Notes: generated by a model not told the origin, from the letters alone. DNA of 64,000 nt from Flavobacteriaceae bacterium (GCA_024644745.1 JAHEHF010000001.1:40164-104163), one strand, 5' to 3'. Counted from the first letter of the stretch, positions 34,532 to 44,187 are shown. Made by a program: numbers and translations.

Positions 34532-37300
34532 TTGAAAAACAGTAGTTTAAAAAATTTCATCAGCATATCAGGGGCGTCACTCCACAATTTAAAAAATTTA
34601 GACGTAAAAATTCCTCGAAATAAGCTTGTTGTACTCACAGGATTGTCCGGATCCGGTAAATCGAGCCTTGCTTTTGACACTTTATACGCAGAAGGTCAGC
34701 GCAGGTATGTAGAAAGTTTGTCTTCTTATGCGAGACAGTTTCTGGGAAAACTGAACAAACCCAAAGTGACCTCCATCAAAGGGATTTCTCCGGCCATTGC
34801 CATTGAACAAAAGGTAAACAGCACAAACCCCAGATCTACGGTAGGAACGACGACAGAGATCTATGATTATCTCAAACTTTTATATGCCAGAATTGGCAAA
34901 ACCTTTTCACCGGTTTCGGGGGAAGAAGTAAAAAAAGATACGATCACAGATGTGCTCAATCATATAAAAGAATATGAAACAGGCCATAAAATTCTTTTGC
35001 TGTCACCTGTTCATATTGATCAGAAAAGGGAACTGAGTACCGTGATCAATATACTGAGACAACAAGGGTTTGCAAGACTGAAAGTTAAAGACCGCATCAT
35101 CCGTATTGAAGACTTTGACCTGAAAAGTAAAGAGGACTTTTTACTGGTAGTAGACCGGATCGTGGTTCAAAAAGATGAGGATTTCTTAAATCGCGTCGCC
35201 GATTCGGTTCAAACCGCATTTTATGAAGGCAAAGGAACCTGCATCATTGAAGACATCGTACAGCATAAAAGTCATCATTTCAGTAACAAATTTGAAAAAG
35301 ACGGGGTCACTTTTTTAGAACCAAATGTTCATTTTTTCAGTTTTAACAATCCTTATGGTGCATGCCCCAAGTGTGAAGGATATGGAAATGTTATTGGAAT
35401 TGATGATGATCTTGTGATTCCCAATACGGCCCTGTCGATCTATGACGACGCCATCTACCCATGGAAAACAGATTCTTTTAAATCCTGGAAAGAAGACCTG
35501 ATCTTAAATGCGTACAAATTCAATTTTCCGATTCATAAACCGGTTTTTGAATTGACCGAAGACCAGTATGATCTGCTCTGGACCGGCAACAAATATTTTG
35601 ATGGCCTGAATGAATTTTTCAAACACCTGGAGGAACAAAGTTATAAAATTCAATATCGGGTGATGCTCTCCCGCTATCGCGGTAAAACAAAATGCACATC
35701 CTGTCATGGAAAGCGTCTGAGGAAGGAAACTTCCTATGTAAAAATTCAAGGTAAAGGGATCAGTGACCTGGTTGATCTGCCAATTGACGAGGTTTTGTCA
35801 TTTTTCTCAACGCTTGAATTGAACCCTTCAGATCAGAAGATCGCAAAACGGCTTCTGACCGAAATCAACAGCAGGCTTGAATTCCTAACTGATGTGGGAC
35901 TCGATTACCTCACGCTCAACAGGAATTCCAATACCCTTTCTGGTGGTGAAAGTCAAAGAATAAATTTGGCTACTTCCTTAGGAAGCAGCCTCGTCGGATC
36001 TATGTATATTCTTGATGAACCTAGTATCGGGCTTCATTCAAGAGATACCGAAAGACTGATCAAGGTATTGTTCAAACTTCGTGACCTGGGCAACACAGTG
36101 ATCGTTGTGGAACACGATGAGGACATTATCAAAGTGGCTGATCATATCATAGACATCGGACCTGAAGCCGGCAGCCTGGGGGGTGAACTGGTTGCTGAAG
36201 GAAGTTTTGAGAACATATTGAAATCAGATACGCTCACTGCCAATTATCTGAATGGAAAACTTAAAATAGAAGTTCCGGTAAAAAGAAGGGTGGCAACAAA
36301 ATTTATTGAGATCATTGGGGCCAGAGCAAATAATTTAAAGAACATCGATGTTAAATTCCCATTGAACGTACTCACAGTAATTACAGGAGTTTCAGGTAGC
36401 GGAAAAAGTACTTTGATAAGGAATATACTGTATCCGGCCCTGCAAAAAATCATTCAAAAATACGGAGAAAAAGCAGGGCAGTTTTCTGAGATCAGGGGGA
36501 ATATCGAAAGCCTTGATCATATTGAGTTTATCAATCAGAACCCCATTGGCCGGTCAAGCAGATCAAATCCGGTGACCTACATCAAAGCCTATGATGATAT
36601 CAGAGGATTGTTCACCGATCAGAAATTGGCAAAAGCAAGAGGCTACAAGGCAAAATTCTTTTCATTTAATGTAGATGGCGGAAGGTGCGACACTTGCAAA
36701 GGTGAAGGGGAAGTGACCATCGAAATGCAATTCATGGCTGACGTGCATCTCGAATGCGAGACATGCAAAGGGCAAAGATTCAAGAAAGAGGTCCTTGAAA
36801 TTGAGTTTGAAGGAAAAAACATAAATGACATCCTGCAGACTACGGTTGATGAAGCCATCGGTTTCTTCGAAACCCATGGGCAACGCAGAATTGTGAACAA
36901 ACTCAAACCTTTGCAGGATGTGGGCTTAGGCTATGTTCAATTGGGGCAGGCCTCTTCTACCCTTTCAGGTGGTGAGGCACAGCGGATCAAACTGGCCTCT
37001 TTTCTGGTGAAAGGAAACCGAAATGAAAAAACGCTGTTTATTTTTGACGAGCCTTCCACCGGGCTGCATTTTCATGACATCAACAAATTGCTTCGCTCCT
37101 TCAATGCGTTGATTGACAGGGGTCATTCTATTATTGTGATAGAACACAACATGGAGCTCATCAAATGCGCTGATCACATTATAGATCTTGGGCCTGAAGG
37201 GGGTAAACGGGGCGGATCAGTCATTGCCCAGGGTACACCCGAAGCCTTTATCAAAAGCAAAAACTCTTATACCTCGAGATACTTAAAGGAAAAGATTTGA
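34532..37300 (+). CDS. uvrA: Excinuclease ABC subunit A
   Basis: Damage-recognition ATPase of nucleotide excision repair, 922 aa. Two ABC modules are present: Walker A GLSGSGKSSLAFDTL and GVSGSGKSTLIRN; signature motifs LSGGESQRINLA and LSGGEAQRIKLA; Walker B MYILDEPSIGLH and LFIFDEPSTGLH. Zinc-finger cysteines are seen in CPKCEGYG/CTSCHGKR and CDTCKGEG/CETCKGQR. The start is TTG; no ATG is usable near the N-terminus, and the encoded sequence begins just before the conserved ISGASLHNLKNLDVKIP. Monocistronic. Confidence 0.96.
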   Translation: MKNSSLKNFISISGASLHNLKNLDVKIPRNKLVVLTGLSGSGKSSLAFDTLYAEGQRRYVESLSSYARQFLGKLNKPKVTSIKGISPAIAIEQKVNSTNPRSTVGTTTEIYDYLKLLYARIGKTFSPVSGEEVKKDTITDVLNHIKEYETGHKILLLSPVHIDQKRELSTVINILRQQGFARLKVKDRIIRIEDFDLKSKEDFLLVVDRIVVQKDEDFLNRVADSVQTAFYEGKGTCIIEDIVQHKSHHFSNKFEKDGVTFLEPNVHFFSFNNPYGACPKCEGYGNVIGIDDDLVIPNTALSIYDDAIYPWKTDSFKSWKEDLILNAYKFNFPIHKPVFELTEDQYDLLWTGNKYFDGLNEFFKHLEEQSYKIQYRVMLSRYRGKTKCTSCHGKRLRKETSYVKIQGKGISDLVDLPIDEVLSFFSTLELNPSDQKIAKRLLTEINSRLEFLTDVGLDYLTLNRNSNTLSGGESQRINLATSLGSSLVGSMYILDEPSIGLHSRDTERLIKVLFKLRDLGNTVIVVEHDEDIIKVADHIIDIGPEAGSLGGELVAEGSFENILKSDTLTANYLNGKLKIEVPVKRRVATKFIEIIGARANNLKNIDVKFPLNVLTVITGVSGSGKSTLIRNILYPALQKIIQKYGEKAGQFSEIRGNIESLDHIEFINQNPIGRSSRSNPVTYIKAYDDIRGLFTDQKLAKARGYKAKFFSFNVDGGRCDTCKGEGEVTIEMQFMADVHLECETCKGQRFKKEVLEIEFEGKNINDILQTTVDEAIGFFETHGQRRIVNKLKPLQDVGLGYVQLGQASSTLSGGEAQRIKLASFLVKGNRNEKTLFIFDEPSTGLHFHDINKLLRSFNALIDRGHSIIVIEHNMELIKCADHIIDLGPEGGKRGGSVIAQGTPEAFIKSKNSYTSRYLKEKI

Positions 37301-37341
37301 CCTGGGTTGTTTAGCCGAAGAAGGCAGAAAATCACAGGTTA

Positions 37342-38019
37342 TTAATTATAAGTATCCAGTTTTTCTTTGGCCAGAACAAATTCGGGTTGAATTTTCAATG
37401 CCTTTTCAAAGTTGGCCTTGGCTTCATCCTTCCTGTTAAGCTCTTCTTCAATAAGTGCTTTAAGGTAGGAAATAGCCGCCAGTAATTCAATTTGCTGGGT
37501 ATGGTTCTTATTTATTGCAAAGGTCACCTTGTATTTTCCTGTATCGTTCAGCGCTTCCACTTCCTTTATGGTTTTGTAGGCGTCTTCATACTTTTTAACA
37601 GATAGCTGGAGCTTTGAAAGGTTATAACCGTGATAATTGTTCTGGCTTATATCGAACAATTCCTGAAAAGCTTCCAAACTCTTGTCAAGGGCTCCCAGCG
37701 ATTCTAAGGAAATGGCCTTGAGCTCAAGTACGGCCTCATTTTTTGGATCTCTTTCTAAAACCTCATTGGCCATTAAAAAACAAGAGGCGTATTTTCGAGA
37801 GGAAAAATAAACATAGGCCAGACTGTCTTTATAAGTGCTGTTGGCACCTTCAAGGGCAATGAGTCTGTACATACTTGATGTAACCACAGCAGGGTCACCC
37901 ATCTTCTTTGCTGATTTTATTATTTCCTTTTCCAGTGCAATAGACTCTGTTTTACTATTTTGAGCAAAACCTGCTAAAAATAAAAATACAGCCAGGGTAA
38001 AAACGATTCCTTTTTTCAT
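37342..38019 (-). CDS. Secreted tetratricopeptide-repeat protein
   Basis: A 225-aa protein with a clear signal peptide (MKKGIVFTLAVFLFLAGFAQ) and helical repeats of TPR type, best seen in residues 65-130 and at the C-terminus (NRKDEAKANFEKALKIQPEF). Probably a periplasmic scaffold for protein contacts. No enzyme motif. It converges with uvrA and has no operon partner. Confidence 0.8.
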   Translation of the reverse strand: MKKGIVFTLAVFLFLAGFAQNSKTESIALEKEIIKSAKKMGDPAVVTSSMYRLIALEGANSTYKDSLAYVYFSSRKYASCFLMANEVLERDPKNEAVLELKAISLESLGALDKSLEAFQELFDISQNNYHGYNLSKLQLSVKKYEDAYKTIKEVEALNDTGKYKVTFAINKNHTQQIELLAAISYLKALIEEELNRKDEAKANFEKALKIQPEFVLAKEKLDTYN

Positions 38020-38106
38020 ATGACTTTAGATTAAATATGAGGTAAAAATATCTATTTTAAATTAAAAGTGTCTTATTCGTCAAAACATTAACAAAGTATT
38101 AGTACA

Positions 38107-38140
38107 TAAAAAACGCCCAATATTCATTGAGCGTTTTTCT
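38107..38140 (-). terminator. Terminator of tRNA-His
   Basis: On the minus strand, AACGCTCAAT...ATTGGGCGTT forms a 10-bp stem (one G-U pair) with a GAAT loop, followed by a U run, a few bases after the tRNA 3' end. Confidence 0.8.
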
Positions 38141-38148
38141 TTTCCCTG

Positions 38149-38223
38149 GGTGGAAGACCGGGCTCGAACCGGCGACCCTCGGTACCACAAACCGATGCTC
38201 TAACCAACTGAGCTACAACCACC
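38149..38223 (-). tRNA. tRNA-His (GTG anticodon)
   Basis: The minus strand folds as a tRNA: D stem GCTC/GAGC, anticodon stem TCGGT/ACCGA with loop TTGTGGT (anticodon GTG), T stem GCCGG/CCGGT with TTCGAGC loop. G-1 opposite C73 is present, the identity mark of tRNA-His. In the acceptor stem (GTGGTTG/CTTCCAC) positions 5:68 and 6:67 read as U-U mismatches. A complete CCA is not encoded after C73 (it is followed by CAG). Confidence 0.93.
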
Positions 38224-38413
38224 ATAATCAACTGAATTTAGTCGACATAAATTCGGGTGCAAATATAATCTATTTCGTCATTTCTTCAAATAAAAATCTA
38301 AATTAATTGATTATTTATGAACCAATCAAAATCTGGGCCCTGAACCTTTCATTTCTTCGTTAATCGGGAAACAAATGTCCTCTTTGAAACCTGTCAAGTC
38401 AAACGGTCTCATT

Positions 38414-39142
38414 TTAAATGAGATCATCGAGGCTGTTGACCCCTACGAATCTTTCCACACTGAATCCCTCTCCAAAGTCCTTGCCGATAAGGCGGCCCAG
38501 ATCCCTGGCTCGATAAGACACACTATCGATAAAATTCTTACTCGATATAGGTGATTCGGGCTCCTTGGAAGCGGGATCATAAAATTGAGATCCATAGGCA
38601 CTTACTGCTTCGATCTTTTTGTCCATAAAACCTGACACATCCATAACAAAATCCGGTTGTATATTTTCCCACTGAATATAATGGTATACCTGCTTTGGTC
38701 TCCATGACGCCTGAATTTCACCATCCATACTGGTCTCAATCTTTCTCAATCCCGATAAAAAACAGGCATCTGATACCAGGCTGCTCCCCTTGGCATGATC
38801 AATATGACGGTCTTTTACTGCATTGCAAAGTACGATTTCCGGCCTGTATTTTCTGATCAATTTGATCACTTCGCGCTGATGCTGTTCATCGTTCACGAAG
38901 AACCCATCTTTGAAGGCGAGGTTTTCCCTGAAGGCCACTCCAAGAATTTTTGCTGCATCTGAAGCTTCTTTATCCCTTATTTCTGCTGATCCCCGGGTGC
39001 CTAATTCCCCGCGGGTCAAATCTAAAATGCCAACTTTTTTCCCTTTGTGGATTTCCTTGGCAAGCGTAGCTCCGCATCCTAGTTCAACGTCATCAGGATG
39101 TGCTCCAATAGCTAAAATATCAACTTTTATCATCTTATTCAT
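38414..39142 (-). CDS. bshB1: Bacillithiol biosynthesis deacetylase BshB1
   Basis: Zinc-dependent deacetylase removing acetate from GlcNAc-malate, the second step of bacillithiol synthesis. The 242-aa LmbE-like protein shows the metal motif AIGAHPDDVELGCGATLA, then DLTRGELGTRGSAEIRDKEA and DRHIDHAKGSSLVSDA. The start overlaps the stop of the upstream transsulfuration gene by 4 bases (ATGA), so they are translationally coupled. That partner handles cysteine or homocysteine, which links the operon to thiol supply. bshA is 32 kb away. Confidence 0.95.
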   Translation of the reverse strand: MNKMIKVDILAIGAHPDDVELGCGATLAKEIHKGKKVGILDLTRGELGTRGSAEIRDKEASDAAKILGVAFRENLAFKDGFFVNDEQHQREVIKLIRKYRPEIVLCNAVKDRHIDHAKGSSLVSDACFLSGLRKIETSMDGEIQASWRPKQVYHYIQWENIQPDFVMDVSGFMDKKIEAVSAYGSQFYDPASKEPESPISSKNFIDSVSYRARDLGRLIGKDFGEGFSVERFVGVNSLDDLI

Positions 39143-40281
39143 TTTAAGGCCTGTTCAATATCTGCAAGTATATCTTCCTTATTTTCAATGCCAACTGACA
39201 ATCTGAGCAAATTATTTCCAATGCCCTGTTTTGATCTTTCTTCTTCCGACATCAAGGCATGTGAAGTCAAACTCGGTTGAATAACCGTTGATTCAACCCC
39301 TGCCAAACTCATGGAAGGTTTGATCAATTGCAGCTTTTGCTGAAAATCTTTTGCATCATATTGTTTGTCAAGCTCAAATGAGAGCATCCCGCCAAATCCA
39401 TGCATCTGAGATTTGGCTATGGCATGATCTTTATGCGTTGGAAGACCAGGATAGTAAACTTTTGTGATCATTGGATTTGAACTCAATTGTTCTGCAATGA
39501 ATTGTGCATTTTCATTGTGTTTTTCGATTCGAAGGGCCAGTGTCTTGATACTTCTTTCCAATAAGTAACACATGAACTCATTTAAATTTCCTCCCAGGTT
39601 CCTGCCCTGTAAAAGAATCTTATGTATGTGCTCTTTGCTCCCCGCCACAACACCGGCACATATGTCACTATGTCCGCCTAAATACTTCGTTGCACTGTGA
39701 ATTGTTATATCTATTCCAAGATCCAGGGGGGTCTGATTTAATGGAGAGGCAAAAGTATTGTCGATCATCGTAATGATGCCGCTTTTTTTAGCCAATTCGG
39801 CTACAGCCCTGACATCCGTTATGCTGAGCAGCGGATTTGAAGGGGTTTCAATATAAATTACCCTGGTATTGCTTCGAATTTCATTTTCAAAATCCATCGT
39901 CCGCATGCCTTTGGTAAAACTGTACTCAATTCCGAATTTATCAAAATCCTGCACAATCATATTGTAGGACCCTCCATAGATTTCATTCTGGAAGATCACA
40001 TGATCTCCTTTTTGCAGAAAAGCGTAGAGGCTCGTGCTGATCGCGGCCATTCCTGATGAAAAGGGAAGCGCATCTTCAGCGTTTTCCAGGGCAGCAATCT
40101 TTCTCGAAATCACTTCCTGGTTAGGAGTATTGAAATACCTGGGATACCTTTTTTGCTCAACATCCAGAAAAGGATATGAGCTCGCCATGTAGATCGGTGA
40201 GACTGCACCTCCGTACTGCTTGTCTTCTATTTGACCCTCATGGATACAAACCGTATGTTTACCCTGTTTATCTGACATCAT
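39139..40281 (-). CDS. Cystathionine gamma-synthase/lyase family PLP enzyme
   Basis: A 380-aa transsulfuration enzyme of the Cys/Met metabolism family. PLP lysine in HSATKYLGGHSDICAG; other blocks are ALENAEDALPFSSGMAAIST, YIETPSNPLLSITDV and the C-terminal SLAGVESTVIQPSLTSHALM. The family includes cystathionine gamma-synthase, gamma-lyase and beta-lyase, which cannot be separated here with confidence. Coupling to bshB1 suggests a cysteine-forming role feeding bacillithiol, which is inference. Confidence 0.85.
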   Translation of the reverse strand: MMSDKQGKHTVCIHEGQIEDKQYGGAVSPIYMASSYPFLDVEQKRYPRYFNTPNQEVISRKIAALENAEDALPFSSGMAAISTSLYAFLQKGDHVIFQNEIYGGSYNMIVQDFDKFGIEYSFTKGMRTMDFENEIRSNTRVIYIETPSNPLLSITDVRAVAELAKKSGIITMIDNTFASPLNQTPLDLGIDITIHSATKYLGGHSDICAGVVAGSKEHIHKILLQGRNLGGNLNEFMCYLLERSIKTLALRIEKHNENAQFIAEQLSSNPMITKVYYPGLPTHKDHAIAKSQMHGFGGMLSFELDKQYDAKDFQQKLQLIKPSMSLAGVESTVIQPSLTSHALMSEEERSKQGIGNNLLRLSVGIENKEDILADIEQALK

Positions 40282-40285
40282 TACA

Positions 40286-40293
40286 CAAATTTA
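40286..40293 (-). promoter_or_regulatory. Possible -7 element close to the transsulfuration gene start
   Basis: On the minus strand TAAATTTG matches TAnnTTTG and ends 4 bases before the ATG at 40281, implying a very short leader or leaderless mRNA, as at the adenine deaminase gene. Confidence 0.35.
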
Positions 40294-40366
40294 TTTTTAA
40301 TTTCTGACGCTCGCTGCTTTGATATTAAATTTGAAACAAATGTATCATTTTCATCTTTAAAAACCA

Positions 40367-42064
40367 TTAAAAGCCAACTGCAGTATCATCTCCCCTGGGA
40401 TCTGCTCCTCCCTCCAGACGACCATCAGGCAGGACCAGAATGGCATCTACTTTCCCGATGATTCTTGAATCTCCCTGATACACATGATACCCCTTATTCC
40501 TCAAGGATCCAAAATGAATGGTATCAAATGTTTTTTCAAATTGAATCTGGTCAGGCAGCCATTGATGATGGAACCTGCTCTGAGAAACTGACTCCTGCAT
40601 CCCCATATCATATTCAATGACATTCAGGATATTCTGAAGTACGGAAGTGATGATGGTGGATCCCCCCGGAGAACCGAGCACCATTTTCAGTTTCCCCTCT
40701 TTCTCCACAATTGTCGGTGTCATCGAACTCAACATTCTTTTCTCGGGTGCAATGGCATTGGCCTCTGCCCCAATAAGTCCAAACATGTTCGGAGAACCGG
40801 CCTTGGCACTCAGATCATCCATTTCATTGTTCAGAAAAAAACCTCCTTCCCGAACAAAAACTTTAGATCCATAAGCTCCGTTCAAAGTATTGGTAACCGC
40901 CACAGCGTTTCCAAAAGGATCTACGATGGAGTAATGCGTGGTTTCGCTGCTCTCAATGATTTCAATAGTTCCGTGGCCAACTGCTGCAGAAGGGGTCGCT
41001 TGTTCCCACGAGAAATCTTTCATTCTTTCCTGATTATATTCCCTTGACTGCAACGTTTCCAGCGGGACCTGCACAAAATCAGGATCACCCAGAAAATGAG
41101 CCCTGTCCGCATAGACCCTTCGTTCTGCTTCGGTAAGTACCTGAATATATTTATCTGAATTGTGCCCCAACTGGCCGACATCGTAAGGCTCTAAACTCAA
41201 CAAAAGCTGGGCAAGACATATACCCCCGCTCGAGGGAGGCGACATAGAAATAATTTTATGGCCCTTGTATTGAAATTCCACCGGGTCTCTCCACACCGCG
41301 CGGTACCTTTCAAGATCCTCCATAGTTATGATGCCACCGAGGTCCTGGATACAATTCACAATCATTTTCGCGGTTTCTCCTTTATAAAAATCCTTAGCCC
41401 CTTGATCTCTAATTCTTTCAAATGTACTTGCCAGCCTGGGGTTCTTTAGAGTGTCCCCAGATGTCCATACCCTGTCCATATAAATGGTTTGCCCGTTAGC
41501 CTTCGCGAAATATTTTCTTGCATTGTTCAGTCTGTCGGCTTGACTCCTGGAAACCCTGACACCTCTTCGGGCGAGATCAATTGAAGGTTGGATCAATTCT
41601 GAAAAAGGTAAAGAGGCAAACTTTTTATGGATCTCAAACAAGCCTGCCACGGTTCCGGGTACCCCAACTGCCAAGGCACCCAACCTACTTTTTTCAGGAT
41701 CCGGGTTACCTTGTTCATCCAAATACATATCTCTGTGAGAAGCTATCGGAGCCTTTTCTCTATAGTCCAGTGCTCCGGTTTCCCCATTGTGTGTTCTGTA
41801 AACCGTGAACCCTCCTCCACCAATATTTCCAGCCACCGGATAAGCCACAACCAAAGCCAGATCAGTGGCAATCATGGCGTCAAATGCATTTCCTCCTTTT
41901 TTAAGGATTGCCGCCCCGATGGCCGAGGCTTCCTCTCTCGCACTTACCACCATGCCACTTTCTGCTATCAGTCCGGTTACGGGCTCAGCTTTCTTATCCG
42001 TTGTTTTACATTGGGATAAGATGAACATGGCTAACAATAAAATTCCAATTTTTTTCATTTTCAA
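40367..42064 (-). CDS. ggt: Gamma-glutamyltransferase
   Basis: A 565-aa Ntn-hydrolase precursor that self-cleaves and hydrolyses or transfers gamma-glutamyl groups in the periplasm. N-terminus MKMKKIGILLLAMFILSQCK is a signal peptide with a Cys at a lipoprotein-like position, though Q at -1 is atypical. The cleavage and nucleophile Thr lie in SSETTHYSIVDPFGNAVAVT; substrate motifs GNIGGGGFTVYR and LGSPGGSTIITSVLQN are present. Bacillithiol users usually lack glutathione, so peptides or external gamma-glutamyl compounds may be the substrates. AcpH-like gene ends 3 bases upstream. Confidence 0.93.
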   Translation of the reverse strand: MKMKKIGILLLAMFILSQCKTTDKKAEPVTGLIAESGMVVSAREEASAIGAAILKKGGNAFDAMIATDLALVVAYPVAGNIGGGGFTVYRTHNGETGALDYREKAPIASHRDMYLDEQGNPDPEKSRLGALAVGVPGTVAGLFEIHKKFASLPFSELIQPSIDLARRGVRVSRSQADRLNNARKYFAKANGQTIYMDRVWTSGDTLKNPRLASTFERIRDQGAKDFYKGETAKMIVNCIQDLGGIITMEDLERYRAVWRDPVEFQYKGHKIISMSPPSSGGICLAQLLLSLEPYDVGQLGHNSDKYIQVLTEAERRVYADRAHFLGDPDFVQVPLETLQSREYNQERMKDFSWEQATPSAAVGHGTIEIIESSETTHYSIVDPFGNAVAVTNTLNGAYGSKVFVREGGFFLNNEMDDLSAKAGSPNMFGLIGAEANAIAPEKRMLSSMTPTIVEKEGKLKMVLGSPGGSTIITSVLQNILNVIEYDMGMQESVSQSRFHHQWLPDQIQFEKTFDTIHFGSLRNKGYHVYQGDSRIIGKVDAILVLPDGRLEGGADPRGDDTAVGF

Positions 42065-42067
42065 AAA

Positions 42068-42673
42068 TTAAGTACGATTAAATAAATTTTCAATTTCTGC
42101 CAGTTTGAGCCCGCAAAAATCGCGCAAGTCTTCAAAAAACAGTTTAAAATCAGTTTCAAACTCATCATAATTTTGTTCCAGGTCCCCCATGGCCAGATCC
42201 ATCTTCGATGCCCCTCCCGTCCTGCGGTTCATTCCCTCTAAAACCTTTTGAATCCCCTTCTTCCTGGCATAACTGAGCAACCAGTCCTGAGGGATCATAT
42301 ACTGTGACATATATTTGATCTTTTCCGGTAAAAAAACATCATGATCTGTGAGCTGGGCATAAAAACTCTTGGTGTAATCAGATAGTTCCGATTTGGAATA
42401 CATTGACCAGTTTTTGGCCAGCATATGGTCATAAAAAATATCTACGATAATACCTTTGTAGAGTCCATACTGTTCATTTAAACGACGTTTGCTTTTTCTT
42501 GCTATTTCATGAGCATCTGTGAATGAATCTATTTGACGGTGAAGTAGAATCCCTATCTGAATATCATCCGGATAATTCTTGTACTGACTCCCTTTGATAT
42601 GATCCGCAATAAAATTTCCGATGCGAACCATTTCATTATCTCCGGACAAATATATATGAGCCAAGTAATTCAT
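42068..42673 (-). CDS. Acyl carrier protein phosphodiesterase-like protein (AcpH/DUF479)
   Basis: A 201-aa HD-like helical protein starting MNYLAHIYLSGDNEMVRIGN, with IADHIKGSQYKNYPDDIQIG and LLHRQIDSFTDAH, which match the AcpH family that removes phosphopantetheine from acyl carrier protein. In Bacteroidota the family is often annotated only as DUF479. It is directly upstream of ggt on the same strand, with 3 bases between, so they are co-transcribed, though a functional link is unclear. Confidence 0.85.
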   Translation of the reverse strand: MNYLAHIYLSGDNEMVRIGNFIADHIKGSQYKNYPDDIQIGILLHRQIDSFTDAHEIARKSKRRLNEQYGLYKGIIVDIFYDHMLAKNWSMYSKSELSDYTKSFYAQLTDHDVFLPEKIKYMSQYMIPQDWLLSYARKKGIQKVLEGMNRRTGGASKMDLAMGDLEQNYDEFETDFKLFFEDLRDFCGLKLAEIENLFNRT

Positions 42674-42777
42674 AAAAAATTTTCGGCTAAAAATACTGTT
42701 TTAAATATTACTGAAGAAAAGAAACTGCCGATTAATGATAATGGTCACAAAATAGAGGCACTGATCAAAAATTTTAA

Positions 42778-42785
42778 TATTTTTG
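42778..42785 (+). promoter_or_regulatory. Possible -7 element for rocD
   Basis: TATTTTTG fits TAnnTTTG, roughly 100 bases before the likely rocD start. The palindrome at 42818 would then fall in the 5' leader. Confidence 0.35.
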
Positions 42786-42817
42786 TATTTCCCAGGATGA
42801 TTTCTCTCCTAAAGAAG

Positions 42818-42837
42818 GAATTATACATGTATAATTC
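42818..42837. promoter_or_regulatory. Perfect 20-bp palindrome upstream of rocD
   Basis: GAATTATACATGTATAATTC is its own exact reverse complement. It lies between a candidate -7 element and the rocD start, so it may be an operator for an arginine/ornithine-responsive regulator or a hairpin in the leader. There is no T run after it, so it is not a typical terminator. Confidence 0.5.
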
Positions 42838-42882
42838 AACCTGATCGTTTTTATGTTTCAGGTAATTAATTCAATTTTTATG

Positions 42883-44118
42883 TTAGTGAAAGATAATAAT
42901 GCCACAAGAGCCGCTATTTCACTTGAAGATAAATATGGTGCACACAATTACCACCCGCTTCCCGTTGTGTTAAGCAAAGGAGAAGGTGTTTTTGTATGGG
43001 ATGTAGAAGGAAAAAAATATTTTGATTTCTTATCTGCCTATTCAGCTGTGAATCAAGGTCATTGCCATCCCAGGATCATTAATCAATTAAAGGAACAAGC
43101 CTCAAAACTAACCCTTACCTCACGAGCATTCTATAATGACCAGCTCGGTGTTTATGAGAAATTTATAACCCGATACTTTGGATTTGACAAAGTTTTACCC
43201 ATGAATACAGGTGCTGAAGCCGTTGAAACGGCGATCAAACTTTGCCGAAAATATGCCTATGAAAAAAAGGGGATTCCTGAAGATCAGGCAAAGATCATTG
43301 TTTGTGAGAATAATTTCCATGGGAGAACCACTACCATCATTTCGTTTTCTAATGATGAAAGCGCCCGTAAGAATTTTGGGCCCTACACCCCTGGATTTAT
43401 AAAAATTCCTTATGATGATGCAGACGCTTTGGAAACAGCGATCAAAAGCCACGAACATATTGCCGGGTTCCTTGTTGAACCGATTCAGGGTGAAGCCGGG
43501 GTTTTCGTGCCCAGCGAAGGATATTTAAAAAGAACCAAAGAAATTTGTGAACAAAACGACATCCTGTTCATCGCCGACGAAGTTCAAACAGGAGTAGCCA
43601 GAACTGGAAAATTACTGGCTGTGGAACACGAAAACGTTAAACCGGATATTTTAATACTCGGGAAAGCTTTATCCGGTGGGGTATATCCGGTATCTGCAGT
43701 TCTGGCGAATGATCCTATCATGGAAGTGATCAAACCCGGGCAACACGGATCAACCTTTGGAGGAAACCCAATAGCTGCTGCAGTTGCCATGGAAGCCTTA
43801 AAAGTTGTAACCGATGAAAATCTTGCGGAAAATGCAGAGAAGCTTGGTAAAATCTTCCGTGAAGAACTACATGAATTCATAAACGAAAACCCGCTGGTAC
43901 TGGCTGTCAGAGGCAAGGGACTTTTAAATGCCATCCTAATCAATGATACTGAAGACAGTTCCACAGCCTGGGATATATGCATGAAATTGAAAGAAAATGG
44001 ATTGTTGGCCAAGCCTACCCATGGAAATATCATCAGGTTCGCTCCACCACTTGTGATAACGGAAGCCCAGATCAGGACTTGTGCACAAATCATTAAGGAG
44101 ACCATTGCAGCAATGTAA
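42883..44118 (+). CDS. rocD: Ornithine--oxo-acid aminotransferase
   Basis: PLP enzyme moving the delta-amino group of ornithine to 2-oxoglutarate, yielding glutamate semialdehyde/P5C in arginine breakdown or proline synthesis. Motifs: [59 protein letters not shown] and the PLP lysine in [19 protein letters not shown]. The ORF track starts at 42853; [20 protein letters not shown] at 42883 is closer to the family N-terminus, but the earlier ATG cannot be excluded. A strong shared terminator follows. Confidence 0.94.
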   Translation, partial: LVKDNNATRAAISLEDKYGAHNYHPLPVVLSKGEGVFVWDVEGKKYFDFLSAYSAVNQGHCHPRIINQLKEQASKLTLTSRAFYNDQLGVYEKFITRYFGFDKVLPMNTGAEAVETAIKLCRKYAYEKKGIPEDQAKIIVCENNFHGRTTTIISFSNDESARKNFGPYTPGFIKIPYDDADALETAIKSHEHIAGFLVEPIQGEAGVFVPSEGYLKRTKEICEQNDILFIADEVQTGVARTGKLLAVEHENVKPDILILGKALSGGVYPVSAVLANDPIMEVIKPGQHGSTFGGNPIAAAVAMEALKVVTDENLAENAEKLGKIFREELHEFINENPLVLAVRGKGLLNAILINDTEDSSTAWDICMKLKENGLLAKPTHGNIIRFAPPLVITEAQIRTCAQIIKETIAAM

Positions 44119-44132
44119 GGAACACTCAGCCT

Positions 44133-44172
44133 AAAAAAAAAGCCCTGCTGACAAAATCAGCAGGGCTTTTTT
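44133..44172. terminator. Bidirectional terminator between rocD and the fnr-like gene
   Basis: Stem AAAAGCCCTGCTGA / TCAGCAGGGCTTTT (14 bp) with loop CAAAA, flanked by A and T runs. Confidence 0.9.
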
Positions 44173-44187
44173 GTGCAATATTATTTT

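Noticed and set aside
43584-44105. 173-aa minus-strand ORF inside rocD
   Set aside because: Shadow of the aminotransferase; Ser/Ala-rich antisense translation.
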